This document shows positions 42,245 to 50,452 of a stretch of 64,000 bases of DNA, piece after piece. The position numbers and the translations under genes were made by a program. Below the pieces are notes generated by a model. That model did not search any database. It had not been told where the DNA came from and was given only the letters and a program-made list of their open reading frames with translations. The stretch is from Sinorhizobium meliloti (lineage in GTDB: Bacteria; Pseudomonadota; Alphaproteobacteria; Rhizobiales; Rhizobiaceae), in assembly GCF_035610345.1 (NCBI RefSeq), contig NZ_CP141213.1, positions 124,001-188,000 of the forward strand. Reading direction: 5' to 3'. Within the stretch, counting starts at the first letter, position 1; each line of letters begins with the position of its first letter.

Positions 42245-43234
42245 TCAACTTTCCAATGTGGTGCCTGCGTCCGCCGCGTTGGCCCGCGCGAAGGCGAGCG
42301 TGGCGATGGCCGTGTCCTGGATGCCGGTGCCGGTGAGGTCGGCAATGGTGATCTCGTCGGCGCGCGTGCGTCCGGGTTTCAGGCCGGCGATCACCTGGCC
42401 GAGTTCAGGGAACTCGGCCTGCGCCGACACGAGATGAGCGGCAATCGCGTGATGCAGCTCGCCGAGCCTGCGTGTCTGTTTGAGGCTGTCGGCGACGTAA
42501 GTCGCGCGGGCGATCGCATGCGGGTCCAGTTCGTTCTTGTGTTCGGCGTCCGAACCCATGACCGTGACGTGCTGCCCCGGCTCGAGCCATTCGGCCTTGA
42601 GGACCGGCGTCTCGGACGGCGTCGTGGTGACGATGATGTCGGCACCTGCGACGGCCGCTCTCGGATCGGTTTCGGCTTTGATCGGAAAGCCGAGCTTCCC
42701 GGCAAAAGCAGTGGCCGCGGTTTCAGCCTTGGCCGCATCGCGGGCCCAGATGCGTGCTTCCCGGATCGGGCGCACGAGCGCGAGCGCTTCGAGCTGAAGC
42801 CTTGCCTGCATGCCGGCGCCAAAGACCGCGGCCACCGAGGAATCTTCCCGCGACAGATGTTTCGCCGCGACCGCCCCTGCCGCCGCCGTACGCACGTCGG
42901 TCAGATAGCCGTTGTCGAGCAGCAGTGCCTGCACCAGCCCGGTTTTGCTGGACAGAAGCACCATCAGGCCGTTGGTGCTCGGCAGGCCGATCTTCGGATT
43001 GTCGAAGAAGCCCGGGCTGATCTTGATCGCAAAACCGTCGAGCCCCGGCACATAGGCCGTCTTGACGTCCACCTCGCCGCGATGCTCCGGAATATCGAGC
43101 CTCAGGATGGGCGGCATCGCCACCGCCTTGGTGGCGAGAGCGCGGAACGCATCCTCGACGCAGGCAACCGCTTCGCGATCGAGCGGCACGATGCGCCGCA
43201 GTTCCGCCTCGGTCAGTATTTTCATCCGTGTCAT
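42245..43234 (-). CDS. eutC: EutC, ornithine cyclodeaminase-like enzyme
   Basis: This 329-residue member of the ornithine cyclodeaminase/mu-crystallin family has VDVKTAYVPGLDGFAIKISPG near the substrate site. The NAD-binding fold is seen in AAVFGAGMQARLQLEAL, with VMGSDAEHKNELDP further on. The ATG at 43234 overlaps the eutB stop (ATGA). In the current model EutA, EutB and EutC convert 5-hydroxyectoine towards ectoine, but the individual reactions are not firmly established. The first half is present in full and nothing suggests loss of activity. Confidence 0.9.
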   Translation of the reverse strand: MTRMKILTEAELRRIVPLDREAVACVEDAFRALATKAVAMPPILRLDIPEHRGEVDVKTAYVPGLDGFAIKISPGFFDNPKIGLPSTNGLMVLLSSKTGLVQALLLDNGYLTDVRTAAAGAVAAKHLSREDSSVAAVFGAGMQARLQLEALALVRPIREARIWARDAAKAETAATAFAGKLGFPIKAETDPRAAVAGADIIVTTTPSETPVLKAEWLEPGQHVTVMGSDAEHKNELDPHAIARATYVADSLKQTRRLGELHHAIAAHLVSAQAEFPELGQVIAGLKPGRTRADEITIADLTGTGIQDTAIATLAFARANAADAGTTLES

Positions 43235-44235
43235 GCCGTCTCCTCGCGGAATGGATCCGTTTCGCCGTTCATCACGCGCAGGTGCAGGTCCATGTCGACG
43301 TTGCGCCCCGAGAGAATGACCGCGATGGGACCGTCGACGTCCTTGATCTTGCCGGCGAGAAGCGCCGCAATGCCGACGGCGCCCGCCCCTTCGACGATCT
43401 CGCGCTCCTCGGCATAGGCGTGGCGCATGCCGGCGGCGATTTCGGCTTCCGTCAGAAGGATGATGTCGTCGAGGAGGTCCCGGCACATGCGGAACGTGAC
43501 GCGATTGTCGAGGCCGATGCCGCCGCCGAGCGAATCCGCAAGGCTCGGCTGTTCGTCGACGAGCACGGGTGTGCCGGCGGCGAAGCTCGCCTTCATCGCC
43601 GCGCCGCGCTCCATCGTAAGGCCTACGACACGCGTCGCCGGTCTTCGCGCCTTGACGGCTGCCGCCACCCCGGCCGCCAGCCCGCCACCCGAGACGGGTA
43701 CAAGCACCATGGCAACGTCGGGCATCTGCGCCACGATCTCGAGTCCGAGCGTCCCCTGCCCTGCGACGATCGCCGGATGGTCGAAGGGCGGCACCATTAC
43801 GAGACCATTTTCCGCAACGAGCCGTTCGACTTCTTCCTGCGCCTCGTCCTGGGAATTGCCGACAATCCGCACATTGGCGCCGAGGCGTCTGATTTCGGAA
43901 ACCTTGTTCACGGGCACCAGGTGCGACATGCAGATCGTGGCGAGCGAGCCTTCCGCCTTTGCCGCATGGGCGAGTGCCCGGCCATGATTGCCGGTCGAGG
44001 CCGCGATCACGCCGAGCGCCCGGTCGCCGGCAGAAAGCGAAAGCACCGCATTGGTCGCGCCGCGCAGCTTGAAGCTTCCGGTCGTCTGGTGGTGCTCGAG
44101 CTTCAAGCCGACAGGCACGCCGCAGAGCTCGCTCAACGAGCCCGACATTGCCAGCGGCGTCGTAAGTACACGGCCGGAAATGCGTCGTGCCGCCACCTCG
44201 ATGTCGTCGATCGTCACGGGGAGAGAAGCGCTCAC
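43231..44235 (-). CDS. eutB: EutB, threonine dehydratase-like PLP enzyme
   Basis: This 334-residue fold-type II PLP enzyme has the PLP-binding lysine K56 in TTGSFKLRGA, followed by ASTGNHGRALAHAA (phosphate and substrate loop). The glycine-rich PVSGGGLAAGVAAA loop holds the cofactor phosphate. It starts at a GTG overlapping the eutA stop (GTGA), so it is coupled to eutA. Proposed role is a dehydration step in the conversion of hydroxyectoine, together with EutA and EutC. Confidence 0.9.
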   Translation of the reverse strand: MSASLPVTIDDIEVAARRISGRVLTTPLAMSGSLSELCGVPVGLKLEHHQTTGSFKLRGATNAVLSLSAGDRALGVIAASTGNHGRALAHAAKAEGSLATICMSHLVPVNKVSEIRRLGANVRIVGNSQDEAQEEVERLVAENGLVMVPPFDHPAIVAGQGTLGLEIVAQMPDVAMVLVPVSGGGLAAGVAAAVKARRPATRVVGLTMERGAAMKASFAAGTPVLVDEQPSLADSLGGGIGLDNRVTFRMCRDLLDDIILLTEAEIAAGMRHAYAEEREIVEGAGAVGIAALLAGKIKDVDGPIAVILSGRNVDMDLHLRVMNGETDPFREETA

Positions 44236-45017
44236 GGCCTTTCCCCCTCGAGTGGCAGCTCCATCAGCCGTCCGAGTTGCGGGCGTGCTTCCCGATCGCC
44301 GCAAAGGCGCAGGCAAGCCCAGGCGGTGGCGTAATTGCTGCTGACGACCGGCTTGCCGATCGCCTGCTCGATTTCGGCGATGACGCCTGCCGCGCGAACG
44401 GCGGTACAGGAAATGAAGAGCGCGTCCGATTCCGGCGCTGCCGCGTCCTTTGCGAAGGCCACGATCTCCTTCGGGCTGATCCGGGCCATTTCACGGTCGT
44501 CGGTGAGACCCAGGCAGGTAAACCTGTCGATTGCGAAGCCGCGCTCGGCGAAATAGTCGGCCATGGGCCGGCTGGTCTCGATCGTGTAAGGGGTGAGCAC
44601 CGAAATCCTGTTTGCACCCAATGCACGCAAGCCTTGGACCGAAGCGGCCGTCGGCGTCACGACGGCCGCCTCCGGCTTTGCGGCCTTGATCGCCGCAGCC
44701 ACCTCCCTGTCGCCGATGACCACGGAGGCCGAGGTGCAGGAATACATGACGACGTCCAGGGTCTCGTCCGGCAGGATCAAGGCTGCCGCTTCGGTGAGCG
44801 ACGGCTGCATCGCCCGCAGATTCTCCGGCGTCACCGGATTGGCGTAGGGGATACGGGTGACATAGACCCCGATCCGGTCCGACGCGACCATGCGCTGGAA
44901 ATCGACTTCCGTCGTATGGTCCGTGGCGAGGATGACGAGGCCGATCCGCTTGTCGAGCGGCCGATCGTCGAGACGCGGCCTGCGCGCCGCAAGCGAGAGG
45001 GCGACAGGGGTTCTCAT
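44232..45017 (-). CDS. eutA: EutA, Asp/Glu racemase-superfamily protein
   Basis: This 261-residue protein has the two-cysteine active site of the Asp/Glu/hydantoin racemase and arylmalonate decarboxylase superfamily: C94 in VVMYSCTSAS and C204 in ALFISCTAVRAAG. The pseudo-symmetric halves are complete. The ATG overlaps the ehuD stop by one base (TGATG). EutA is thought to act early on hydroxyectoine, perhaps changing the stereochemistry at the hydroxyl-bearing carbon (literature proposal, not visible in sequence). Confidence 0.9.
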   Translation of the reverse strand: MRTPVALSLAARRPRLDDRPLDKRIGLVILATDHTTEVDFQRMVASDRIGVYVTRIPYANPVTPENLRAMQPSLTEAAALILPDETLDVVMYSCTSASVVIGDREVAAAIKAAKPEAAVVTPTAASVQGLRALGANRISVLTPYTIETSRPMADYFAERGFAIDRFTCLGLTDDREMARISPKEIVAFAKDAAAPESDALFISCTAVRAAGVIAEIEQAIGKPVVSSNYATAWACLRLCGDREARPQLGRLMELPLEGERP

Positions 45018-45679
45018 CAGCGCTCCTCCACCCGGGAATAGCGCTCTTCGAGCCAGCGCAGGAAGAAGACCGAGATCAGGCTCATGATCAGGAAGAACAC
45101 CCCGACCAGCGTCATCGGCTCGATATAGCGATAATTGCTGTTGGCGATGCTCTTTGCCTGGTTCATCAGTTCGAGCACCGTGATTGCCGAAAGCAGGGGT
45201 GTCTCCTTGAACATGGCAATCAGGTAATTGGCGAGCGCCGGTATCATCGGCGGGATCGCCTGCGGCAGGATCACGTGTATCCAGGTCTGCCGGGTCGTGA
45301 GGTTCGCCGCCTTGGCCGCCTCCCATTGTCCGCGCGGCACGTTCTCGATGCCGGCACGATAGACCTCGGCGGCATAGGTGCCGTAGTGGATGCCGAGACC
45401 GATGACGCCGGCGACCAGCGCAGGCAGGCGGATTCCGATGTCCGGAAGCACGTAGAAGATGAAGTAGAGTTGCACGAGCAGCGGCGTTCCGCGGATGAAC
45501 TCGACGGCAAAGCTCGTGACACGCGCTATCGGAGCCGGTGCGGTCATCCGCAGGATGGCGAAGACAAGACCGATCACCGCTGCGACCACCGAGCCGAGCG
45601 CCGTCGCGAGGATCGTGATCTTCAGCCCCTCGATGAGGGTCGGCATGATCTGGCGGACGAATTCCCAGTCCCATTCCAT
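45017..45679 (-). CDS. ehuD: Ectoine/hydroxyectoine ABC transporter permease EhuD
   Basis: This 220-residue amino-acid-type (HisM/HisQ) permease has five helices. The N-terminal GLKITILATALGSVVAAVIG and EFIRGTPLLVQLYFIFYVLP segments are typical, and the EAA loop reads EAAKAANLTTRQTWIHVILP. The start at 45679, two bases after the ehuC stop, gives the standard N-terminus. It pairs with EhuC to form the membrane channel. Confidence 0.93.
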   Translation of the reverse strand: MEWDWEFVRQIMPTLIEGLKITILATALGSVVAAVIGLVFAILRMTAPAPIARVTSFAVEFIRGTPLLVQLYFIFYVLPDIGIRLPALVAGVIGLGIHYGTYAAEVYRAGIENVPRGQWEAAKAANLTTRQTWIHVILPQAIPPMIPALANYLIAMFKETPLLSAITVLELMNQAKSIANSNYRYIEPMTLVGVFFLIMSLISVFFLRWLEERYSRVEER

Positions 45680-45681
45680 GG

Positions 45682-46341
45682 TCAGACCCTCACACCGTCG
45701 AGGCCGCGGGAAACGCGCCTCTCGAGCCACCGCATGCCGAGCGAGATCAGCCAGGCCATGACGAAATAAAGCAGCAGGATGGTCGCGAACGGGATCAGCG
45801 TGCTCCCGGTCTGGGCGCGGACCACCTGGGCCTGAAACGTCATGTCGCTGAGCGAGATCAGCGAGACGACCGCCGTTCCCTTCAGGAGCTCGATGGCGTT
45901 GTTGCCGAAGGTCGGCAGCATCAGGGGCAGCGCCTGGGGCAGGACGATGTGGCGCATCGCCTGGAACCGCGAGAGGTTGAGCGCGATGCAGGCCTCGCGC
46001 TGCTCGCGGCCGATCGCCTTTACCGCGCCCCGCACGACCTCCGCTCCATAGGCGCCGACATTGAGGCCGAGCGCGAGGACGCCCGCCTGCAGCGGCGTCA
46101 GCGTTATGCCGGCGAACGGCAATACGAAATAGACCCAGAAGAGCTGCACGAAAATGGAAGTGCCGCGGAAGAATTCGATATAGGTCGTGGCAAGCGCGCG
46201 CACGGCCATGAACCGGCTGAGGCGCCCGAGGCCGGCAGCGAAGGCAACCACGACGGCGAGCGCGGAACCCATGAGGGTCAGTTGCACGGTCACCCAGGCG
46301 CCCTGCAGGATCAATCCGATATAGCCGGACCAGTCGATCAT
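45682..46341 (-). CDS. ehuC: Ectoine/hydroxyectoine ABC transporter permease EhuC
   Basis: This 219-residue polar-amino-acid-type permease is closely similar in plan to EhuD. It has GAWVTVQLTLMGSALAVVVA, YIEFFRGTSIFVQLFWVYFV and the EAA loop REACIALNLSRFQAMRHIVL with PQALPLMLP. Start ATG at 46341. A 103-bp gap holding stem-loops separates it from ehuB, in contrast to the tight packing downstream. Confidence 0.93.
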   Translation of the reverse strand: MIDWSGYIGLILQGAWVTVQLTLMGSALAVVVAFAAGLGRLSRFMAVRALATTYIEFFRGTSIFVQLFWVYFVLPFAGITLTPLQAGVLALGLNVGAYGAEVVRGAVKAIGREQREACIALNLSRFQAMRHIVLPQALPLMLPTFGNNAIELLKGTAVVSLISLSDMTFQAQVVRAQTGSTLIPFATILLLYFVMAWLISLGMRWLERRVSRGLDGVRV

Positions 46342-46389
46342 CGTTTCGTTGTTCCAGTCAGAGTTTCGGCTTGGTCGTCGCCGCCCACA

Positions 46390-46444
46390 CCGCCTTCCTC
46401 CGCGTGGTGCGAACGGAAGGCGGCGGGAGGCCCCAGCCCGGGGC
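46390..46444 (-). other. Stem-loops between ehuB and ehuC
   Basis: CCGCCTTCC (46390-46398) pairs perfectly with GGAAGGCGG (46415-46423). GCCCC (46430-46434) pairs with GGGGC (46440-46444) directly after the ehuB stop. There is no T-run. The position is typical of structures that stabilise the binding-protein mRNA and lower downstream expression. Confidence 0.5.
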
Positions 46445-47296
46445 TTATTTCGCGGCGCAGAGCTTTTCGCGGGTGGTCGACATCGCAGCCTTGGCCGAGA
46501 AGCCATAGGGTTCGATGATCTTCGCGAATTCGCCCGACTCCTTCAGCTTGGCGAGCTCGACATCGAAGGCGTCGCGGAGCGCCTCGTCGCCCTTTCTGAA
46601 GGCGGCGCCGTCGCAATAGACCGGCGCACCCTCGACGGGGGCCAGCACCTCGACGTTCGGGTCGTTCGCCTTGGAGACGAGATCGTTGATCGAAAGGACC
46701 GGCAGCGAGTAGACGTCGATGCGGCCGTCCTGCAACATCTTCAATCCGCTCTGGCCATCCGGCACCACGATGACGCGGTCGCGCGGCACGCCGGCTTCGA
46801 GCGCCAGCTTCTCCTCGGTACCGCCCCCCGGTGCGCCGATCTTGGCGTCCGGATTATCGGCGATGTCCTTGTAGCTCTTAAGTCCGAGCGGGTTGCCTTT
46901 CTTCAGCGCGAAGGCCTCGGCGTCGCAGAGGATCGGCTGCGAATAGGCGACGGCGGCGCAGCGTTCCGGCTTCATGAAGAGACCGGCGGTGATTGCGTCA
47001 TGGCGCCCGGCCTGCAGGCCCGGGATCATCGCGCCGTATTCGGAAATGGAGGCGACGACGTCGGCAACGCCGAGCCGCTTGAAGATCTCGCGGGCGACAT
47101 CCGGTGCTGCACCGGAGACCTTGCCGTCGGCTCCGACGGCGGTAAAGGGCGGCTCGTTGGCGATGGCGATGCGCGCGAAGCCCTGCTCTTTCAACTCCTC
47201 GAGCTTGTTCTCGTCCGCGGCGGCTGGCGTCGCCGCAGCAACTGCCATCAACGCGGTGGCGCCTGCCGCCATTACCATGATATCTCTCAGTTTCAT
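46445..47296 (-). CDS. ehuB: Ectoine/hydroxyectoine-binding protein EhuB
   Basis: This 283-residue periplasmic receptor of the amino-acid-binding family 3 has a signal peptide ending near TPAAADE. LKEQGFARIAIANEPPFTAV opens the mature domain, with the aromatic ligand-box region following. LQAGRHDAITAGLFMKPERC and DGRIDVYSLPVLSINDLV match EhuB-type sequences. The ATG at 47296 is behind AGGAG at nine bases. EhuB from S. meliloti binds ectoine and hydroxyectoine with high affinity, and the operon context here is identical. Confidence 0.93.
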   Translation of the reverse strand: MKLRDIMVMAAGATALMAVAAATPAAADENKLEELKEQGFARIAIANEPPFTAVGADGKVSGAAPDVAREIFKRLGVADVVASISEYGAMIPGLQAGRHDAITAGLFMKPERCAAVAYSQPILCDAEAFALKKGNPLGLKSYKDIADNPDAKIGAPGGGTEEKLALEAGVPRDRVIVVPDGQSGLKMLQDGRIDVYSLPVLSINDLVSKANDPNVEVLAPVEGAPVYCDGAAFRKGDEALRDAFDVELAKLKESGEFAKIIEPYGFSAKAAMSTTREKLCAAK

Positions 47297-47354
47297 CGTT
47301 CCCAACTCCTCTGTTCTCTCGATGTTTTCCTTGAGGCAATGTCGGCCGTAAGGC

Positions 47355-48140
47355 TTAGACGCGGTGCCCTGCCGCTATGATCTTGCGCAGGAAAGTCTGT
47401 GTGCGCTCCTGCTTGGGATGCCGGAAAATGTCCTCGGGTTTTCCCTCCTCCACGATCTTGCCGCGGTCGAAGAAAAGCACTCGGTCTGCGAAATCATGGG
47501 CAAAGCCCATCTCGTGGGTGACGAGCAGCATGGTCATGTCCGTCTCGGACGCGAGCTTGCGCATGACGTTTAGGACTTCCTCCACGAGCTCGGGATCGAG
47601 CGCGGAGGTGACCTCGTCGAAAAGCATGATCTTGGGTGAGAGCGCCAGCGCCCGGGCGATCGCAACACGCTGCTTCTGCCCGCCGGAAAGCTGTGCCGGC
47701 ATGCTCTTGGCCTTATCGGCCAAGCCCACCATGTCGAGCAGTTCCATCGCGCGCTTTTCCGCCGCAGCGCGCGCCATGCCCTTCGTCAGCATCGGCGCCA
47801 GCGTAACGTTGTCGAGAACGCATTTATGAGGAAACAGGTTGAAGTGCTGGAAGACCATGCCGATCTTCTCGCGCATCTTATGAAGATGCCGCTCGTCGGC
47901 AGGGACGAGGTTGCCCGCCTTCTTCATGTGATAGAGATGCTCGCCGTCGACCTGGATGAAGCCGTCGCTGATGGTCTCCAGCGTCATCAGAATGCGGAGG
48001 ATGGTCGTCTTACCCGAACCGGACGGCCCGATGAGAGCCAGCTTCTCGCCCGGCATCACCTCCATCGACAGGCCGTCGAGCACGGTGAGGGAACCGTATC
48101 GCTTGACGATGTTGTCGATGCGAATGATCGGCTGGGACAT
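47355..48140 (-). CDS. ehuA: Ectoine/hydroxyectoine ABC transporter ATPase EhuA
   Basis: This 261-residue ABC ATPase has Walker [10 protein letters not shown] (38-46), signature [15 protein letters not shown] (from 151) and Walker [14 protein letters not shown] (171-183). [18 protein letters not shown] is typical of amino-acid importers. It is the first gene of the nine-gene ehuABCD-eutABCDE operon, with GGGAGAGG before the ATG. The 170-bp region upstream carries two near-identical repeats proposed as EnuR sites. Confidence 0.94.
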   Translation of the reverse strand: MSQPIIRIDNIVKRYGSLTVLDGLSMEVMPGEKLALIGPSGSGKTTILRILMTLETISDGFIQVDGEHLYHMKKAGNLVPADERHLHKMREKIGMVFQHFNLFPHKCVLDNVTLAPMLTKGMARAAAEKRAMELLDMVGLADKAKSMPAQLSGGQKQRVAIARALALSPKIMLFDEVTSALDPELVEEVLNVMRKLASETDMTMLLVTHEMGFAHDFADRVLFFDRGKIVEEGKPEDIFRHPKQERTQTFLRKIIAAGHRV

Positions 48141-48242
48141 TCACGCCTCTCCCTTTGAGACTGAAGCGCATGACGTCGCTCCAGACCGCTGCATACTTCT
48201 GGGCGCCATGCGTTAATGTCCTAACGATGATCCGGTTCCAAA

Positions 48243-48275
48243 ATCATGTCAATCTGAATAATAATATCATGACAA
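48243..48275. promoter_or_regulatory. Candidate EnuR operator repeats upstream of ehuA
   Basis: ATCATGTCAA (48243-48252) and ATCATGACAA (48266-48275) differ at one position and are 23 bp apart, about two helical turns. MocR/PdxR-type regulators often bind such direct repeats. The site is 103-135 bp upstream of the ehuA start. The surrounding sequence is AT-rich, as a promoter would be. Confidence 0.5.
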
Positions 48276-48310
48276 TTATTTGAAAGATGCTCAAAAGCTG
48301 AGCATTCGCC

Positions 48311-49696
48311 TCAAATGACGAGGAGCAGCGCCTCGGGCTCACCGAGCGCCAGAGAGGCGACGATGCCGAGCCCGGACCTCAGCTCCAGCTCGGTCGTCGA
48401 GCCGAGCGATATCCTGACCGCCGGACGCCAGCCGCTGTCCGCCGTTCGGAAGGACGCGCCCGGCGCGATCGCCACCCCGCGCAAGCGCGCCTGGGAAACG
48501 AAAGCATCTTCCTGGTGTCCCTCGGGCAGCGGCAGCCAGACATGCAGGCTCTGCGGATGGGTGTGATGGGCAAGGCTTGCCAGGACTTCCTTGGCGATCG
48601 CATGGCGAGCGGCGAGCGCCCGGCGCTGCCAGTTCACCAGCTCGGTCGCCGTTCCGTCGCTCACCCATTGCGTTGCGATCTCTGCAATCGCGGGGGTCGC
48701 CATCCAGTTGGAAACCAGATGCCGGTTGGCGACGGCGGCCACGTAGCGATCAGGCGCCACCAGATAGCCGATCCTGAGGCCCGGCACGGTGATCTTGGTG
48801 AAGCTCGTCACATAGAGCGTGCGCTCGGGCGCCAGTGCGGCGACCGGGGGCAGGCGTTCTTCCACCAAGGGTCCGAGAATGTCGTTCTCTATGATGGCGA
48901 TGTCATGCCGGCGCGCCACCTCCGCCAGCGCTGCCCGCCGCTCGGCGCTCATCAGGGTCGCGGTCGGGTTGATGACCGAGGGCTGCAGAAAGACCGCGCG
49001 GATCACGCCCTTGCGGCAGGCTTCGTCCAGCGCATCCGGGATCATGCCGTCGCCGTCTATCGCGAGACCCTGAAGGTGGATGCCGAGATAGGTCGAAAGC
49101 GGCACGAGCGTATGATGGCTGACGGCCTCCGTCGCGACCGTCGAACCGGGCGGTGCCACACTCATCAGCGCCACGGTCATGGCCGAGGTGGCGCCGTTCG
49201 TCAGGTTGATGTTGAGCGGCGAGACATCGAGCCCACAGCGCAAGAGCCATTCGGCCGCGACATTGCGGTGACGCGGGAACACCATGTTCGGGCGGAAGGA
49301 AAGCGCGGAACTCGGCGGCAGATTCTCGGCAAGCCAGGCAAAACCCTGCCGCATCTTTTCCAGATGGTACTGCTCGCAGACGGGCTTCAAGATCGAAAGA
49401 TCGATCAATTCGCCAAGGCGTTCCGGCAGATAGGGCGGCTCCGGCTCGCGCGGCCGCGTCTGTACGAAGCTGCCGCGTCCGACCTCCCCGGAGATCAAGC
49501 CGCGCCGGATGAGCTCGTCATAGGCGCGACTCACCGTCTGCACCGAGAGCTTCAGATCGTCGGCGAGCTTGCGATGCGTCGGCAGCCGCGTGCCGTTCTG
49601 GAGCCTCCCCTCCTGGATGGCGCGGGCGAACTGGTCCGCCAGAGAGAGATAGGCGGGGCGGCGCAGAAGTGTCGTGTCGGGCGTCCAATTTGTCAT
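48311..49696 (-). CDS. enuR: EnuR, MocR/PdxR-type regulator of ectoine catabolism
   Basis: This 461-residue GntR-type regulator fuses an N-terminal winged HTH (RLPTHRKLADDLKLSVQTVS, then GEVGRGSFVQ) to an aminotransferase-fold domain. The PLP-binding lysine is K301 in YVTSFTKITVPGLRIGY. From memory, the corresponding lysine in the characterised Ruegeria EnuR is residue 302, which agrees well. EnuR represses ectoine genes and is released by N-alpha-acetyl-diaminobutyrate, an intermediate produced by EutD, and by diaminobutyrate. It is transcribed just ahead of ehuA on the same strand and divergently from the AsnC gene. Confidence 0.93.
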   Translation of the reverse strand: MTNWTPDTTLLRRPAYLSLADQFARAIQEGRLQNGTRLPTHRKLADDLKLSVQTVSRAYDELIRRGLISGEVGRGSFVQTRPREPEPPYLPERLGELIDLSILKPVCEQYHLEKMRQGFAWLAENLPPSSALSFRPNMVFPRHRNVAAEWLLRCGLDVSPLNINLTNGATSAMTVALMSVAPPGSTVATEAVSHHTLVPLSTYLGIHLQGLAIDGDGMIPDALDEACRKGVIRAVFLQPSVINPTATLMSAERRAALAEVARRHDIAIIENDILGPLVEERLPPVAALAPERTLYVTSFTKITVPGLRIGYLVAPDRYVAAVANRHLVSNWMATPAIAEIATQWVSDGTATELVNWQRRALAARHAIAKEVLASLAHHTHPQSLHVWLPLPEGHQEDAFVSQARLRGVAIAPGASFRTADSGWRPAVRISLGSTTELELRSGLGIVASLALGEPEALLLVI

Positions 49697-49699
49697 GAT
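49690..49699. promoter_or_regulatory. Third copy of the EnuR-site-like repeat at the enuR start
   Basis: TTGTCATGAT is the exact reverse complement of the repeat at 48266-48275. It overlaps the enuR start codon (49694-49696). It may serve autoregulation, but part of it is constrained by the start codon itself, so the match is weaker evidence than the pair upstream of ehuA. Confidence 0.3.
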
Positions 49700-49800
49700 T
49701 TGAACAGTGATCAAAATCAGCTCAATTGACAATGTAAAAGTGAGCACCCAATGTCATTTCCCGGCTTTGACGTGACCAACACCGACGGAAGGACCTCTTT

Positions 49801-50295
49801 ATGAAGCTCGATGCGATCGATCTGCGGATCCTCGAAGCGATCCAGGCCGACGGGCGTATCACCAAGCTGGCGCTCGCCGAGAAGGCCGGCCTCTCGCCGA
49901 CGCCCTGCTGGATGCGGCTCAGAAAGCTGGAGAAAGCCGGCATCGTCACCGGCTATCACGCCCGCGTTGCGCTGCGCCGCGTGGCGCCGGTCGCCAGCGT
50001 CATGATGGAGGTGACGCTCGGCAATCACCGCCAGGCCGATTTCGACCGGTTCGAGCGCGCCATCGCCGCGATCCCCGAGATCGTCGCCTGCTGGTCGGTC
50101 GGCGGCGGGGTCGACTATATCCTAAAGGTCATGACCGCGGACATCGATGCCTATCAGCGGCTGGTCGACGGCCTGCTCGAACGCGAACTCGGCATCGACC
50201 GCTATTTCACCTACATCGTCACGAAGACGGTAAAGGAAGAAACGGTGCTGCCGTTCGGCTCGCTGCTACCGCACGCGCCGGCAGGGCAGGAATAG
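49801..50295 (+). CDS. doeX: AsnC/Lrp-family regulator (DoeX-like)
   Basis: This 164-residue Lrp-type regulator has an N-terminal HTH (LDAIDLRILEAIQADGRITK, then LAEKAGLSPTPCWMRLRKLE) and a C-terminal RAM domain with GGGVDYILKVMTADIDAY. Such a gene sits beside ectoine degradation genes in many proteobacteria under the name DoeX or AsnC. It starts the plus-strand unit doeX-doeC-doeD and is divergent from enuR, separated by 104 bp. Its effector and targets here are inferred from position. Confidence 0.88.
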   Translation: MKLDAIDLRILEAIQADGRITKLALAEKAGLSPTPCWMRLRKLEKAGIVTGYHARVALRRVAPVASVMMEVTLGNHRQADFDRFERAIAAIPEIVACWSVGGGVDYILKVMTADIDAYQRLVDGLLERELGIDRYFTYIVTKTVKEETVLPFGSLLPHAPAGQE

Positions 50296-50452
50296 TCGGC
50301 AGCGGGTGTGGCCACCCCACCGGCACGCCACATAGACAATCTCTCTCCCCATTGCCCGCACTTTGGTCAAACTCTCTCCTCCGCCACCGCCGATTGGACA
50401 ATCTATCTCGACAAGCATGGCACTCTTCCCGCAACAGTCGAGGAGAACCGAT

